Shown in pieces: positions 26,155 through 36,546 of a stretch of DNA of 64,000 nucleotides. The DNA comes from Terana coerulea. Lineage: Eukaryota; Basidiomycota; Agaricomycetes; Polyporales; Phanerochaetaceae. The position numbers and the translations under genes are program-made. The stretch covers positions 124,001 through 188,000 of the forward strand of contig JAKOGH010000390.1 in NCBI GenBank assembly GCA_024811115.1, written 5' to 3'. The stretch's first letter is position 1; every line of letters starts with the position of its first letter. The notes beneath the pieces were generated by a model, which was not told the origin of the DNA, searched no databases, and worked only from the letters and a program-made list of their open reading frames with translations.

Positions 26155-29100
26155 ATGTCCCACAACGCTGAGGCAGCATCCTTTCTGTCTCGTGTTGCCC
26201 AGCTTCCACTGGCCCAGGAGTCTCACTCGATGATGCGCTGAAGCCATCGCTCGTCGACGAGGCTGAATTGCGCAAGCTTTTGCCCAAGACAAGAGCAATT
26301 CTCGTCTTGCAGACAAGTATGTCGGCCTCGTCGACGTCTTCGATGCGCCTGCGGATATTCGAACCACTCGTGCTCGAGTCGTCGCGGACGAGGCGGACCT
26401 CAACGCTAAGTATATCATGCCGCTCGACGAAGAGCGCAGGCGCAAGGAGGGCACCCCGTCCATGGTCCAGAGTCTCGACGAGTTCAAGAAGAACTGGTCC
26501 GTCTTCTCCGAGGGCTCGCTGTCGCAGCTCCAGGACTGGAACAACGTCGTCATCGCAGGAGGGTCCGTGCAGGCTTGCCTCGCACCCGTCCCGGACGGCG
26601 CCAAGACCTCCAAGAGGGCCCTCCGCAAGTATTTCCACAACCGCGCCTTCCCCACCTCGGACGTCGACGTCTTCCTCTACGGCTTGACGCCCGAGCAAGC
26701 TGAGGTCAAGATCAATGCGATCTACGAGGCCGTCAGAGACTCTATCCCCTGGGATGTGACGTGCATTCGCACGAAGCACACCGTATCCATCCACTCGCAG
26801 TATCCTTACAGGGCCGTCCAGATTGTTTTGCGCTTGTATCAGTCTCCTGCTGAGATCCTCGCCGGGTTCGACGTCGATGCCCCGTGCTGTGCCTTCGACG
26901 GCGAGCGTGTCTGGGCGAATCCCAGGGCCGATCGTGGCCATGATGCGCCAGTGCAACACTGTTGATGTCACGAGGCGTTCTCCCTCATACGAAGTCCGAC
27001 TGACCAAGTATTCTTTCCGAGACTTTGAAGTCTACGTACCACAGTTGAATCGCGCAGAGGTCGATCCAACCGTAAGTGTCCTGTATCTCATATTTCATAA
27101 GCCGCGCTCATGACATTCTGTGCAGATATTTGAGCGTTCTATCGTCCGTATCGAAGGACTGGCACGGCTCCTCGTTCTGGAGAAGCTTGGCACGGCCGCA
27201 GATCGCGAGAACTATCTGCAAAATCGTCGTAGCATCCGTGGCCGTCCCCAAAACTCGGATTCTTGGCGACGGTTCATGAAAAGAAAATACAAAGGGGATC
27301 TCAAGGCGGACGAGGACTCCGGTCTTGAGATGAGCGACTACGACGTCGTCTCGCTACACATTCCCTACGGCCCTGGCTGGGATGCGAGACGTATCGAGAA
27401 ACTCGTCTACCAAACGGTACGCGGAGCTCAAATATTTCATGCGTATGGCACTGATGAGGTATACGAAACCAGGATCTTGGGATGAACTGTAAGTAATCTA
27501 GTTGCTCTCTCCACAATTTATACCTCATGTAAACCTTCAAGCACCATTCAACCCGAAGAACGAGGATCGAAACCTTCATCGTCATGCTGCATTCTTTGGT
27601 ACGATGCCCGAATGTCTGGAAGATTGCTGCGAAGTAAGTCAACCGTCTCCAACAGCTTCTCATCTTCCCTAACGATTGGGACTGCAGCACTGCCCAAAGC
27701 CTAAAAATAAGGAGGAACGTGAGCTTCAGGAGGAAGAGGATAAGTCTTACATCCGAGGCAGAGTACAGTCAGTTTCATGCATTCTACAACCATCTTCATG
27801 CTACTAATACTTGTCTACAGATTTGTTGTCGAAGATCCTGGACGTCAGAGCATGTCCGGCAGCTTCAATCCGATTGACGACGGCGAATGGTCCGAGCAAG
27901 CGTACATCGGCCTCACCGAGAAGTTCTTCAACGCCATCGCTGCGAAGGACAGGGCCACTGTCGCCGCAGCGATCAAGGACGAGATCGACGTCAACCGCCG
28001 CGATCACGTCGGTCGCACACCGCTCCAGGTCGCCATTTTGTCTCAGGCCACCGACGTTGCTATCGATCTCATCGACGCCGGCGCACGCATGACTGCTCGG
28101 CTTGTTGACGGGCGCACTGCGCTCCATCTTGCAGCGCAGTTGAACCAGCCGACTGTCATCAGGAAGCTCCTTGAGCGGAGTGCAGTGAACCACGAGGAAG
28201 CCAAGGCTGCAGCGCTCAAAAAGGAGGAGGAAGAGAAGGCCAAGCTCGCGGAAGTAGAGGAAGACCTTATGGACACCGCCGATGAAGACGACGAAGACGC
28301 GATGCGCGACAGCAGCGAAGACGACTGGTCCGACGACGACGAACGTGCCGAGAAGAAGAAGCAAGACGCCGAGGCCAAGGAAAGCGAGGCCGGCATGATT
28401 CCCGAGGACGAGGAGGACGAGCCCGATGTCTTCCAGACCGACGTCACCGACTGGGACTATGGCCTCACCGCGCTCAACTACGCGGTCGCCGCTGGCGCCG
28501 TCGAGGCCGTCGAGCTCCTGCTCGTCGCCGGCGCGAACGCCAAGCTGGTCTCCACCTCCAAGAACTCACACGGAGAGTACCGCCACCCGCTCATCCTCAC
28601 GGCGACGGCGGAGGACGACGAGCTGGCGTGCAAGATGGCGGAGAAGCTGATCGCCGCTGGCGCTGTGACTTCCGAGGCGGACGAGAGCCTCATCACTATC
28701 GTTCACCGCGCTATCTACACCTCTCGTCCGTCTCTGTTGTCGACTTTCCTGCGCTGCGATCCCAACGCGAAGGTCGTGCTCAATATACCCTGGATGGACA
28801 ACTGGTCCTCCACAGTGTTCCCAGTCGTCTCTGCCATCAGCACCGGTGCATACTCGATGCTTGCGGTCCTACTTGCCTACGGTGCGAAGTTGACCATCAC
28901 GGACGCGGACTTCCAACACGCTCGAGACCTGAAGTAAGTCCGCGTGTACGTCCTGCTGCCGTGCAATACTTACCGTCTCGCTCGATCAGGATCAAGAACA
29001 ACGGGCAAGCGCCGAATGAGTTTGCGTCGGCTGTCGCGATGCCTGTAGAAGTGGCTTTGAGCAACCAAGACGAGGTGGTACATCTTCTGGTCGCTCTGGG

Positions 29101-32100
29101 CGCCGACCTGAATGTCCGGCTTCGGGAGAGGTACAACCGTGACGAGCCTGGTGTGACCTTCCTTGACTTCGTACGCATCATGCGCTCGAGAGCCGACGAG
29201 CTCAAGAATCATCAAGTTAGCAACGACAGTCTTTTCCCAACACCGTCGACCGACAAGGCAGAGGAGCCGACTTCGGAGGATCCTGCCACTGTTCCAGCGT
29301 GGAAGACCGCGGTGCAGGAGCTCAACGACCGGTACGAGGAATCCCATAAAACGAAGATGCCCGTTACGAGCATGATCAACCAGCCCGAGACGTACTACGA
29401 CGAGAGCAAAGCTTACTACGACGAGGTGGAGCAGTTGCTTCTGGCCCACAGCGGCAAGACAGGCTCGGAGGCCTTCGGAGGTGAAGCGGATGAGGGCAGT
29501 AGGTACAAGGGCTACATAACCCGCGTAAGGGGATATCATCTGCCTTATCGGTACCGAAGCAACCACACGTATGGTCTGGACCCTCCGCTCGGCTTCCATC
29601 GCCACGGTCACGGAGAGGCCGTCGGCGGTATGCACAAGGACCTGGTAGAGCGCTACGAAGAACTGTTCGCCGCTTGCTGGGCAGGCAACAACGACAAGAT
29701 TCAGCAGCTTTGCCTGCCGCGACCCGGCCAGAAGGCCGATGCTACTCCTCTACAAATTTCGGTGCACTATGGCGACTCCTGGAGAGGTGTGTGCATTCTG
29801 CGTGCTGGCTGTGCGAAGAGCTGAGGTGACCTTCCGCTGACAGGTTTCACTCCGCTCTGCTTGGCGATCATGCAACGGCGTTGGGAGACGGCCAAATTGA
29901 TTCTGGCTATTGCTTCCGCTCAATACAGCCCTGATGAGCCGAAGACCCAGTGGTTCTCTTCTACCCGGGACATCGCTCTTGGTACGCATCCTTTCGTGTC
30001 TACTATAGGCCTTGATATACTGATGTGAATTATCAGACGAGGATGAAGACAGTGAGATAGAGGATGACGAGGATGAGGACATGGAGGAGGAGAAAGAAGA
30101 GTTCAGTCTCGTCGATGTCGCCAAACGGTCTTCCGAGGTTCACTGCAAGATTCCCCCGTCCCAAATGTTAAACGTCATTATGGCACCCATCATCAGCAAG
30201 AACGGAAAACTCAGTTCGGAACGCTCATCACCAAAGCGATCATTGACGACGACTTCGAGGCTTTCATGCAGATCATCGGCCTGTACAATTCGATCACAGC
30301 GCTGGGGCTCCCTGTCGTCATCCTTTCATCGTTACTCCAGTACGATCGACCGGCCATGTTGGACGAATACATCCGTCGTACAGGAGAAGGAATTGTTCTC
30401 AAGAAGGAACCTGCGCCCGATAGTGGCGCAGCTGATACTAGCGACAATGGTGACGGCGACGACAACGATAGCGGGAAGGTCTACCTCGGACTCAACGTGC
30501 ATGGCAAGAAGAGAAAAGGATCTGGCCGCCAAAGGTGACCCTAACGCCCCTCACTACACTCAGAGCATCGAGGAAACCCCATCCTGTGGAGGGCCGTGCA
30601 AAGCGGTGCGATCGGTGTCGTCAGATACCTCGCGAGCGATCAACCTCTCGCGGCGTACAAGTTCTATGCATCGGCCAACGGCGACAAGCGTGCGAAGCTC
30701 CTGCAGAGTATACTCCGATCTGGCAGCGATTCTTCCAGAGAAGCTTGGGTGGACCGCCACTTCTTTGAACGAGACGCCGATCACTGCTGCTATCGTAGGT
30801 GGTCATGCGGACATACTCGAGGCGCTGCTCTCCATCCGTGGCAAGGAGCTGGAGCCCGCATTGCATTTCAGGTTAGCATATCTGCTCCATTAAACCTACC
30901 ATTGTCTCAAAGCTCACATCTGATTGATTTTCTAGGCACAGAACGCTCGGATTCAACACTGTTCTCGCTGCCGCGAATTATGCAAGCATGGTCCCCAAGG
31001 ACAGCTTGACCCAGATCTTTGATTTCCTCCTCAGCAAAGGAGTCTCCCCGTTGGAGACAGACAGCAACGGGTACGTTTTATACTACGGAGGGCGTTTGTT
31101 AGCTAATGAATGCTTCAGGTTCAACATCTATCACATCCTCGTCGCCTCTCACACCGCCAACCATCTAGCGTTGCTGAAGCATGTCATTCAGTACTTGCCT
31201 AAGGATGCGACCGACCGGCTACTCCGCCAACAATCCAAGGAAGGTCGCGACACCGTATGTATCGTGTGACATATCCGTTGAACAATCACTGATCCTACCC
31301 CTTGATTTTCAGCCGCTGAGTATCGCCGTGAAGAAGGGTCGGCCTGACCTCGTCAGGATCTTGCTGGACGCAGGTGCCTCACAATTCTTGGTCCGCGACT
31401 GCGACGGCTCGACTCCCCTGCACCTCGCAGCCAAGTTCACCCGCCCCAAAATCGCCAAGATGCTCGCCGAAGCCGGCCCCATCGAGGCCCTCACCCTCGA
31501 AGACGGCGTCGGCAACACGTCGATCGAGTCGCTCTCTCGGCGCGCATTCCTCGACAAACTGGCCGCCGCCTGCGGCATCATCGGGCGCAGCTTCAAGAAC
31601 GCGAACCCGCCCCAGCAGCCGAACTACAACGAGCGGCCGTTCAAGCTGGCGAAGGCGGAGGAGGAACTCCCGCTGCTCAAGACGACCATCGACAGCCTGC
31701 GGAAGGAGGGGCGGCTCACGAACGGCACGAAGCTCACGAAGGAGCTCCTCGCGTTTGTGGAGCGGCTCGAGGCGAGGATCGCGAAGGAGCAGGCGATTGC
31801 GCAGGAGAAGAAGGACAAGGAGGACAAGAGCAAGGTCGCAGCTGGCGAGGATATGTGGTCAGCGCCCAGCGACAACGGTACCCCATCCGAGGTGCTCAAG
31901 GTGCTTCTCGACGTGCTTGTGGAGCGGCCCGTTCTTCGCCATCTCGTCCACTTGAGCGATGTACACGAGTCGGTTAAGAAGAGCTTGGACCAGTTCAGCG
32001 CGCCCAAGAAGCCGGCGGTCGAAGCGTTCGACGAGGAAGGCGCGCCGCCGGAGCAGCCCGAAATCAGGACGAGCAATCTGACGAGTGGGTACAACTCCCT

Positions 32101-32149
32101 TCATGACTCCGTGAACACAATGCGCTTCCAGCATCGCAACTGGTACTAG
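26155..32149 (+). CDS. giant ankyrin-repeat protein with nucleotidyltransferase-like N-terminus
   Basis: Twelve exons (first 26155-27071, last 31313-32149) give about 1,795 residues. The N-terminal ~400 residues hold the pattern of a DNA polymerase beta-type nucleotidyltransferase: a VVIAGGSVQ glycine/serine turn (residues 132-140), SDVDVFLYG with two aspartates (169-177) and a later FDVDAPCCAFDG (239-250) placed like the third acidic residue. After this come ankyrin repeats (TPLQVAILSQ, TALHLAAQLNQP, TALNYAVAAGAVEAVELL, TPLHLAAKFTRP), separated by acidic coils such as residues around 28250-28440 nt. Frame breaks lie at 26213-26215, 26278-26281, 26925-26927, 30206-30209, 30514-30517, 30577-30580 and near 30690-30710; with them all exons fit in frame. 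No signal or membrane segments. Function unknown; the catalytic role is inference. Confidence 0.8.
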
Positions 32150-32223
32150 CCCGGGGAAGCAGTCGATCTCTTTAAACAAATGTGCTTCTATTCCGTGTAA
32201 TTTTGGATATCTTGTACTTGTGC

Positions 32224-34191
32224 TCATTGCCATATACCATGCACTATTTCGTCTCTCCATCGATTGACGAGATACCCCACACCTATTGGACTGAAAAGTG
32301 TGCAAAGTAAGATAGCCCATATGCATACTAAGAACGCTTCTTCGCCCAGTAGCCCGCCTTCAGCACTGCCACCGGATTCCGTGCCTGTGTGTGATATTTG
32401 AGCTATGAGCAAGCCAATCTCACCGCGGGCAATCATTGCGACGCCTATGAAGGCCGCGGGAGCAAGCGATGTACGCAAATGTGCCAGAGGTTTCTGCTGA
32501 GGAGCCGTTGTCTCGACATCCGGCGGGCCGTTCATAGTATCGAGGTCGGTGTCATGCGCTGTTTGTTGCACGGGTGGCGCAGGGGTGTGCTTCGCGGCTG
32601 GTGAGAAAAATGGTCCATAGGATGATTGGTACCCCGACGACAAGTTTTCCGACGCTCATGAGCAGAGCATACACCACTCCATGCCAGAGGATGAGCGGTC
32701 GCCAGAGTGACAAGAACGGCTGACGGTTGCGATAAATAGTGTCAGTAACCCGCAATCTTACACGTGCATGCGACTCACGATGGCGTAGCCAATGCTTGCA
32801 AAGAATAGAGGCGCAAGGAGCATCTCCTGAAGCCGTCCTATTGTGCTCGCATAGACATGTTCAAGTGAAAGCTCGCGCTCAAAGTCATGTTCTCGAGGTG
32901 ACGACGGAGTGCCTGTCTTGGGGCGAGAAACGTAGGTGACCATGAGTCCGGCGAGATACGCTCCAAACAAGACGCTGCTGCCGGTATCTATGATTTCATG
33001 TAAGAAAAATATACTCGATTAGAGTCGCAAGGATTTACAAAACGCTATAGCCGAGAATGCACTAACAAGCAGTATCATGAGGGTGACACAAATGGCGTTG
33101 GCATGGCTCTGGGTGCCCCAACCATTGCTCTCAACCACCCCGCCATTCGACTTGCGCCTGGATACGATGGCAAGTAACTTGCTCGACCCCCAGGGCCTCC
33201 CTGGAGTTGCAGGCATGCACCACCGCTTTCCCCATCCCCTGTAACAAAAAAGCGGGCGAAGGATGGAGTGGGCGACGACAGGTGAGATTGCCGCCATGAG
33301 CACGGACGACAGGATTGGGCGGATTATAGTCCATGCGAGGCCTGACTGGCCCGTTTTGTCGCCCGTGTCCAACGCCGATAACGCTGGGATGAGAGACGAC
33401 AGGACTAAACCAATCACGTCATCGATGACCGCAGCGCTAATGAGAATAGTCCCGATACGACTGTTCTGAAGATCCTGGATGTCCGGAGGTATCATAGCGT
33501 TTGGTGAGCCAGCAGAATCTGTTGCTGATACGCCCTGCATCTTTTCTGTCTACGGTCAGCCAAATGTCATAGTGCTACTGCGCAACGGACTCACCCTTTG
33601 TATCTAGGCCGCCAGAACTCTTCATACTGTTATTCACGCTACTCAGCGCCATGAGAGTGGTTCCAAGGCTCGTCGAAGAGAGTGCAGCACCCGCGGCGAA
33701 CGACTCCAGGGGTTTGTATCCGAAGCCTGCGGTTAACAGAGCAAATGATAGCGCCACGGGTAGACCGACACCTGTAATGGCACACAATGTAGATAACGGA
33801 AGGTTTTGCAGTAGTAAGCTTATGTCTGTAGACAGTCCTCCTACAGAATACTACGTGAGCCCATGCACCACATGATCAAATAAAGGAATTTCATACCTTC
33901 GAAGACGAGGCCAATGAGGCCAAGGTAACCCAGGGTCGTAAACGTGGATTCCCAATTCGAAGGAAGTATTCCTGCCAGGGGTTCGCCATATATCATCCCA
34001 AGGGATATTTCCGCGATGATTCCGGCGTAGAGACAATAATCTGCGACCACCCTGACCACATTTAGCAGGAAGAGAAACGAGAGCAAGATGAGCAGCTCGA
34101 CGACGCCAGGCTGTGAGTACGAGAACGACGCATCGGGTGCAGATGAAGAAAATATGGGGAATGGATAGATGTACAGCAGAGATGCGTTCAT
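32224..34191 (-). CDS. Na+(K+)/H+ antiporter, CPA family
   Basis: Exons 34191-33897, 33840-33595, 33545-33039, 32987-32779 and 32719-32224 give 583 residues with about 11-13 hydrophobic segments. The order of motifs is that of sodium/hydrogen exchangers: an outer helix VVELLILLSFLFLLNVVRV, GIIAEISLGMIYGEPLAG, GYLGLIGLVFEGGL, then GAALSSTSLGTTLMAL and ISAAVIDDVIGLVLSS, whose paired aspartates are the ion-binding site of CPA2-like carriers. Late helices include FIGVAMIARGEIGLLIAQI. A hydrophilic loop of about 40 residues follows the tenth helix. One break lies in the A5 run 32606-32610 (one too many); correcting it joins ILWTIF to SPAAKH. An alternative start 102 nt upstream in the same frame (34293) is possible. 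The likely role is pH or cation homeostasis at plasma or internal membranes; which membrane cannot be told. Confidence 0.88.
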
Positions 34192-34472
34192 GGTGTCACC
34201 CCTGACAGGTGTTGGCGGGAGTTGGCAAGAAAGTTGGCGGCTATTAGAGTTGCCACCACGGGCACCCACAATCGTGTGAATTTGATGCTCCACTCAACTG
34301 TTAGCGCTTGCTTTTTAGACGCTTGAGTTTGACCACTGGTCCACATTCACTTTAGGAGCGCGAACTTCAAGGGCAGGTCTTTCGAAGTTCAACAATAGTG
34401 TAGGGAAATATGTAGCAACTGATATAAACTGTTAGCACCCGGCTGGGGACCTAAGTTTCAACTTTCTGTTCC

Positions 34473-36267
34473 TCATACAATCCTCCAATCACTGGCGTAA
34501 ACATCATTCCAATCATGGGTCTCCTCCTCTAGAGGTACATCACCCTCAGTCTCCTCGGCATCGTATTCACTGTAGTATGGGTTATGCACGGGCTGCACTT
34601 TCAAGGTCTCGCCCGCTTGTATGACACGCCCGACGTTCAGGAGAAACTCGGGAGTGAACGTCACCGGATTGATACCCAGAGCCTGCAGGTTGAACCTCAG
34701 TCAACATACGGCAACAACAATCTGTTTACACTCACCTTCCAGCCAATTAACGACCCAGTCACCGGCTTCAATGATTCCGTGACTCGCCTGAGATTTTCCC
34801 AGTTCTTTTCGACAGACACCCACTCGTTGTCCGCGGCCGCGTCATCGTGAAGGGATGCCACCTCTCGCTGAGTACCTATCAGGTTATCCGGTTCGCCGTA
34901 GTCGAGCACCACCTCCTCTACCTCTACTTCCTCGTTCTGCGTATATGCCTCCACAGCTTTCTTCTTTCCTTTCTTCGGCCGCTTCGATTGCATGCCCTCT
35001 TCTACGTCGATACTTGTAACGAACATGTTCATCGGTATTTGTCCGTTCTCCTGTTTCTCCGACGGCGGGATGAGTCGAGGGAAAATATTCGGCGCCGCCG
35101 CAGCGATGTCAGAAGCATGTGCGGACGTGAACGGCAATGCCTGCTCGACCTCCGTGACAGTCGACTCGAAGATAATCTTCTTGGGCAGCGCGGACGCCAT
35201 GGCTTGCTTGAACCCTTTGCGCTTGTTCTTGTTCGAAAGACTCGCCATCATGAAGGTGGGCTTGGGGGCTTGCTGAGGCTGCTGTGTCGTGGAAGGTGTT
35301 GGCAAAACAAGACGTTCTGGTGCGACAGTTGTTGTGGGTTGTTTCGGACCCAGCGGGATCTCATTCACGCTGACTGGCTCCGTCTCTGCAGCGAGGCGCT
35401 CGTACATTTTCTTGCGTCTACGACGTTGGTTGCGAGACTGCGTCACGGCTTTCCCGAAGCCCGGGGGAACAATAGTCGCATGACTACCAGACGCACCACA
35501 TAAGCTCACAAACCCAGATGCGCGCGTAATGCCAGAGCGTACCTTTTCTTAGAAGACGCTGCAGAGGATTGAGCTTGCGGCTTCCGAGCGGTGGCTTTCG
35601 AGGGCTGAACAGAAGGCGCTGAGTCTGAGGAGGCAGAACTGTCATCTGAGGAAGAGTCGGACGACGAGTCTGAGCTTGAGGATCCCGAGCTGGATTCCGA
35701 ATCTGAGGTGTCAGAGGTTGTGTCCGTGTCGATAGCTATCTCCTTCGCCGGTACATGAGTGTGACCATTTGGTTTTGACTTCTGCAGGATTTGGACAGCC
35801 GGCTTTGGCGTTGAATGGGTAGTGGCTACGGAGGCTGGTCGTTCGGAGATATACTTTGGCTCGTTTCGCGGAGGCGAGGGAGCTACGATCGAGTCAGCGA
35901 ATCAGAGTGTCCGCTTACGGACATAACTCACATTCTTCGACTTTCCTCCGTTTGTTTGAGGTGCCGGGTGCCGGCTTTACGCTACAGAGGCGCCATGACT
36001 CTCATGAGAGTTCTCATCAAGGTCGCAGCACGATGAAGGCGTGACTTACGTTAACAGATCTCCGTCCCTCACCACGTCAATCAAGCTCGAGTCGAGTAGC
36101 TCGAATCCCTCCAGCGACAGGGTAAATTCTTCTGGGGTGAGGTGCTGCAGCCCGGGAAGCGTAGAACATATCGAGTCTTTCAAGTCTGCGACTGTCGAGA
36201 CTGCGGGTACAATAAACCAAGCTTTGAGAGAGGGTAGAGGTGGTCCGCACTCGACTTTGACACGCAT
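34473..36267 (-). CDS. coilin-like protein
   Basis: Exons 36267-36050, 35981-35932, 35882-35543, 35483-34736 and 34682-34473 give 521 residues. The N-terminus (MRVKVECGPPLPSLKAWFIV; LSLEGFELLDSSLIDVVRDGDLL) matches the ubiquitin-like self-association domain of coilin, the Cajal-body scaffold. The middle has a serine/aspartate tract (SSSGSSSSDSSSDSSSDDSS), a basic SRNQRRRRKK block and lysine-rich patches, as expected for a nuclear protein. The C-terminus (VTGSLIGWKALGINP, FTPEFLLNVGRVIQ) resembles coilin's atypical Tudor domain. The last intron (34683-34735) is needed to build that domain. The gene starts 279 bp from SEC63 on the opposite strand. I am confident of the N-terminal likeness and less sure of the Tudor-like end. 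Confidence 0.75.
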
Positions 36268-36546
36268 GCCGCGAGCTGGATGGAAGTTTGTCGGGCGAAC
36301 AGTGACCGAGGACGGACAAGCTGCGAAAGTTGGGTGAAGCCGAGCGAAACTGCATCCGAACGCGCGTCACAAGACTAGCCCGGATAGGAAGGTGGTTTCC
36401 ACGGTACTATAACGCGTCTTGGACATGCCAGGTCACTGACCACGTCTCACATCCCAGGTCGCTTTCCCCCTTCACCATACCCTCGCCGTCGCTCCGCACC
36501 TAACTTATTCAACACAAAGCACACACGAGAGCGCAGGTGGGCCACA
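36268..36546. promoter_or_regulatory. shared upstream region of coilin-like gene and SEC63
   Basis: 279 bp between divergent starts. The SEC63-proximal part (36440-36530) is pyrimidine-rich. No defined site recognised. Confidence 0.4.
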
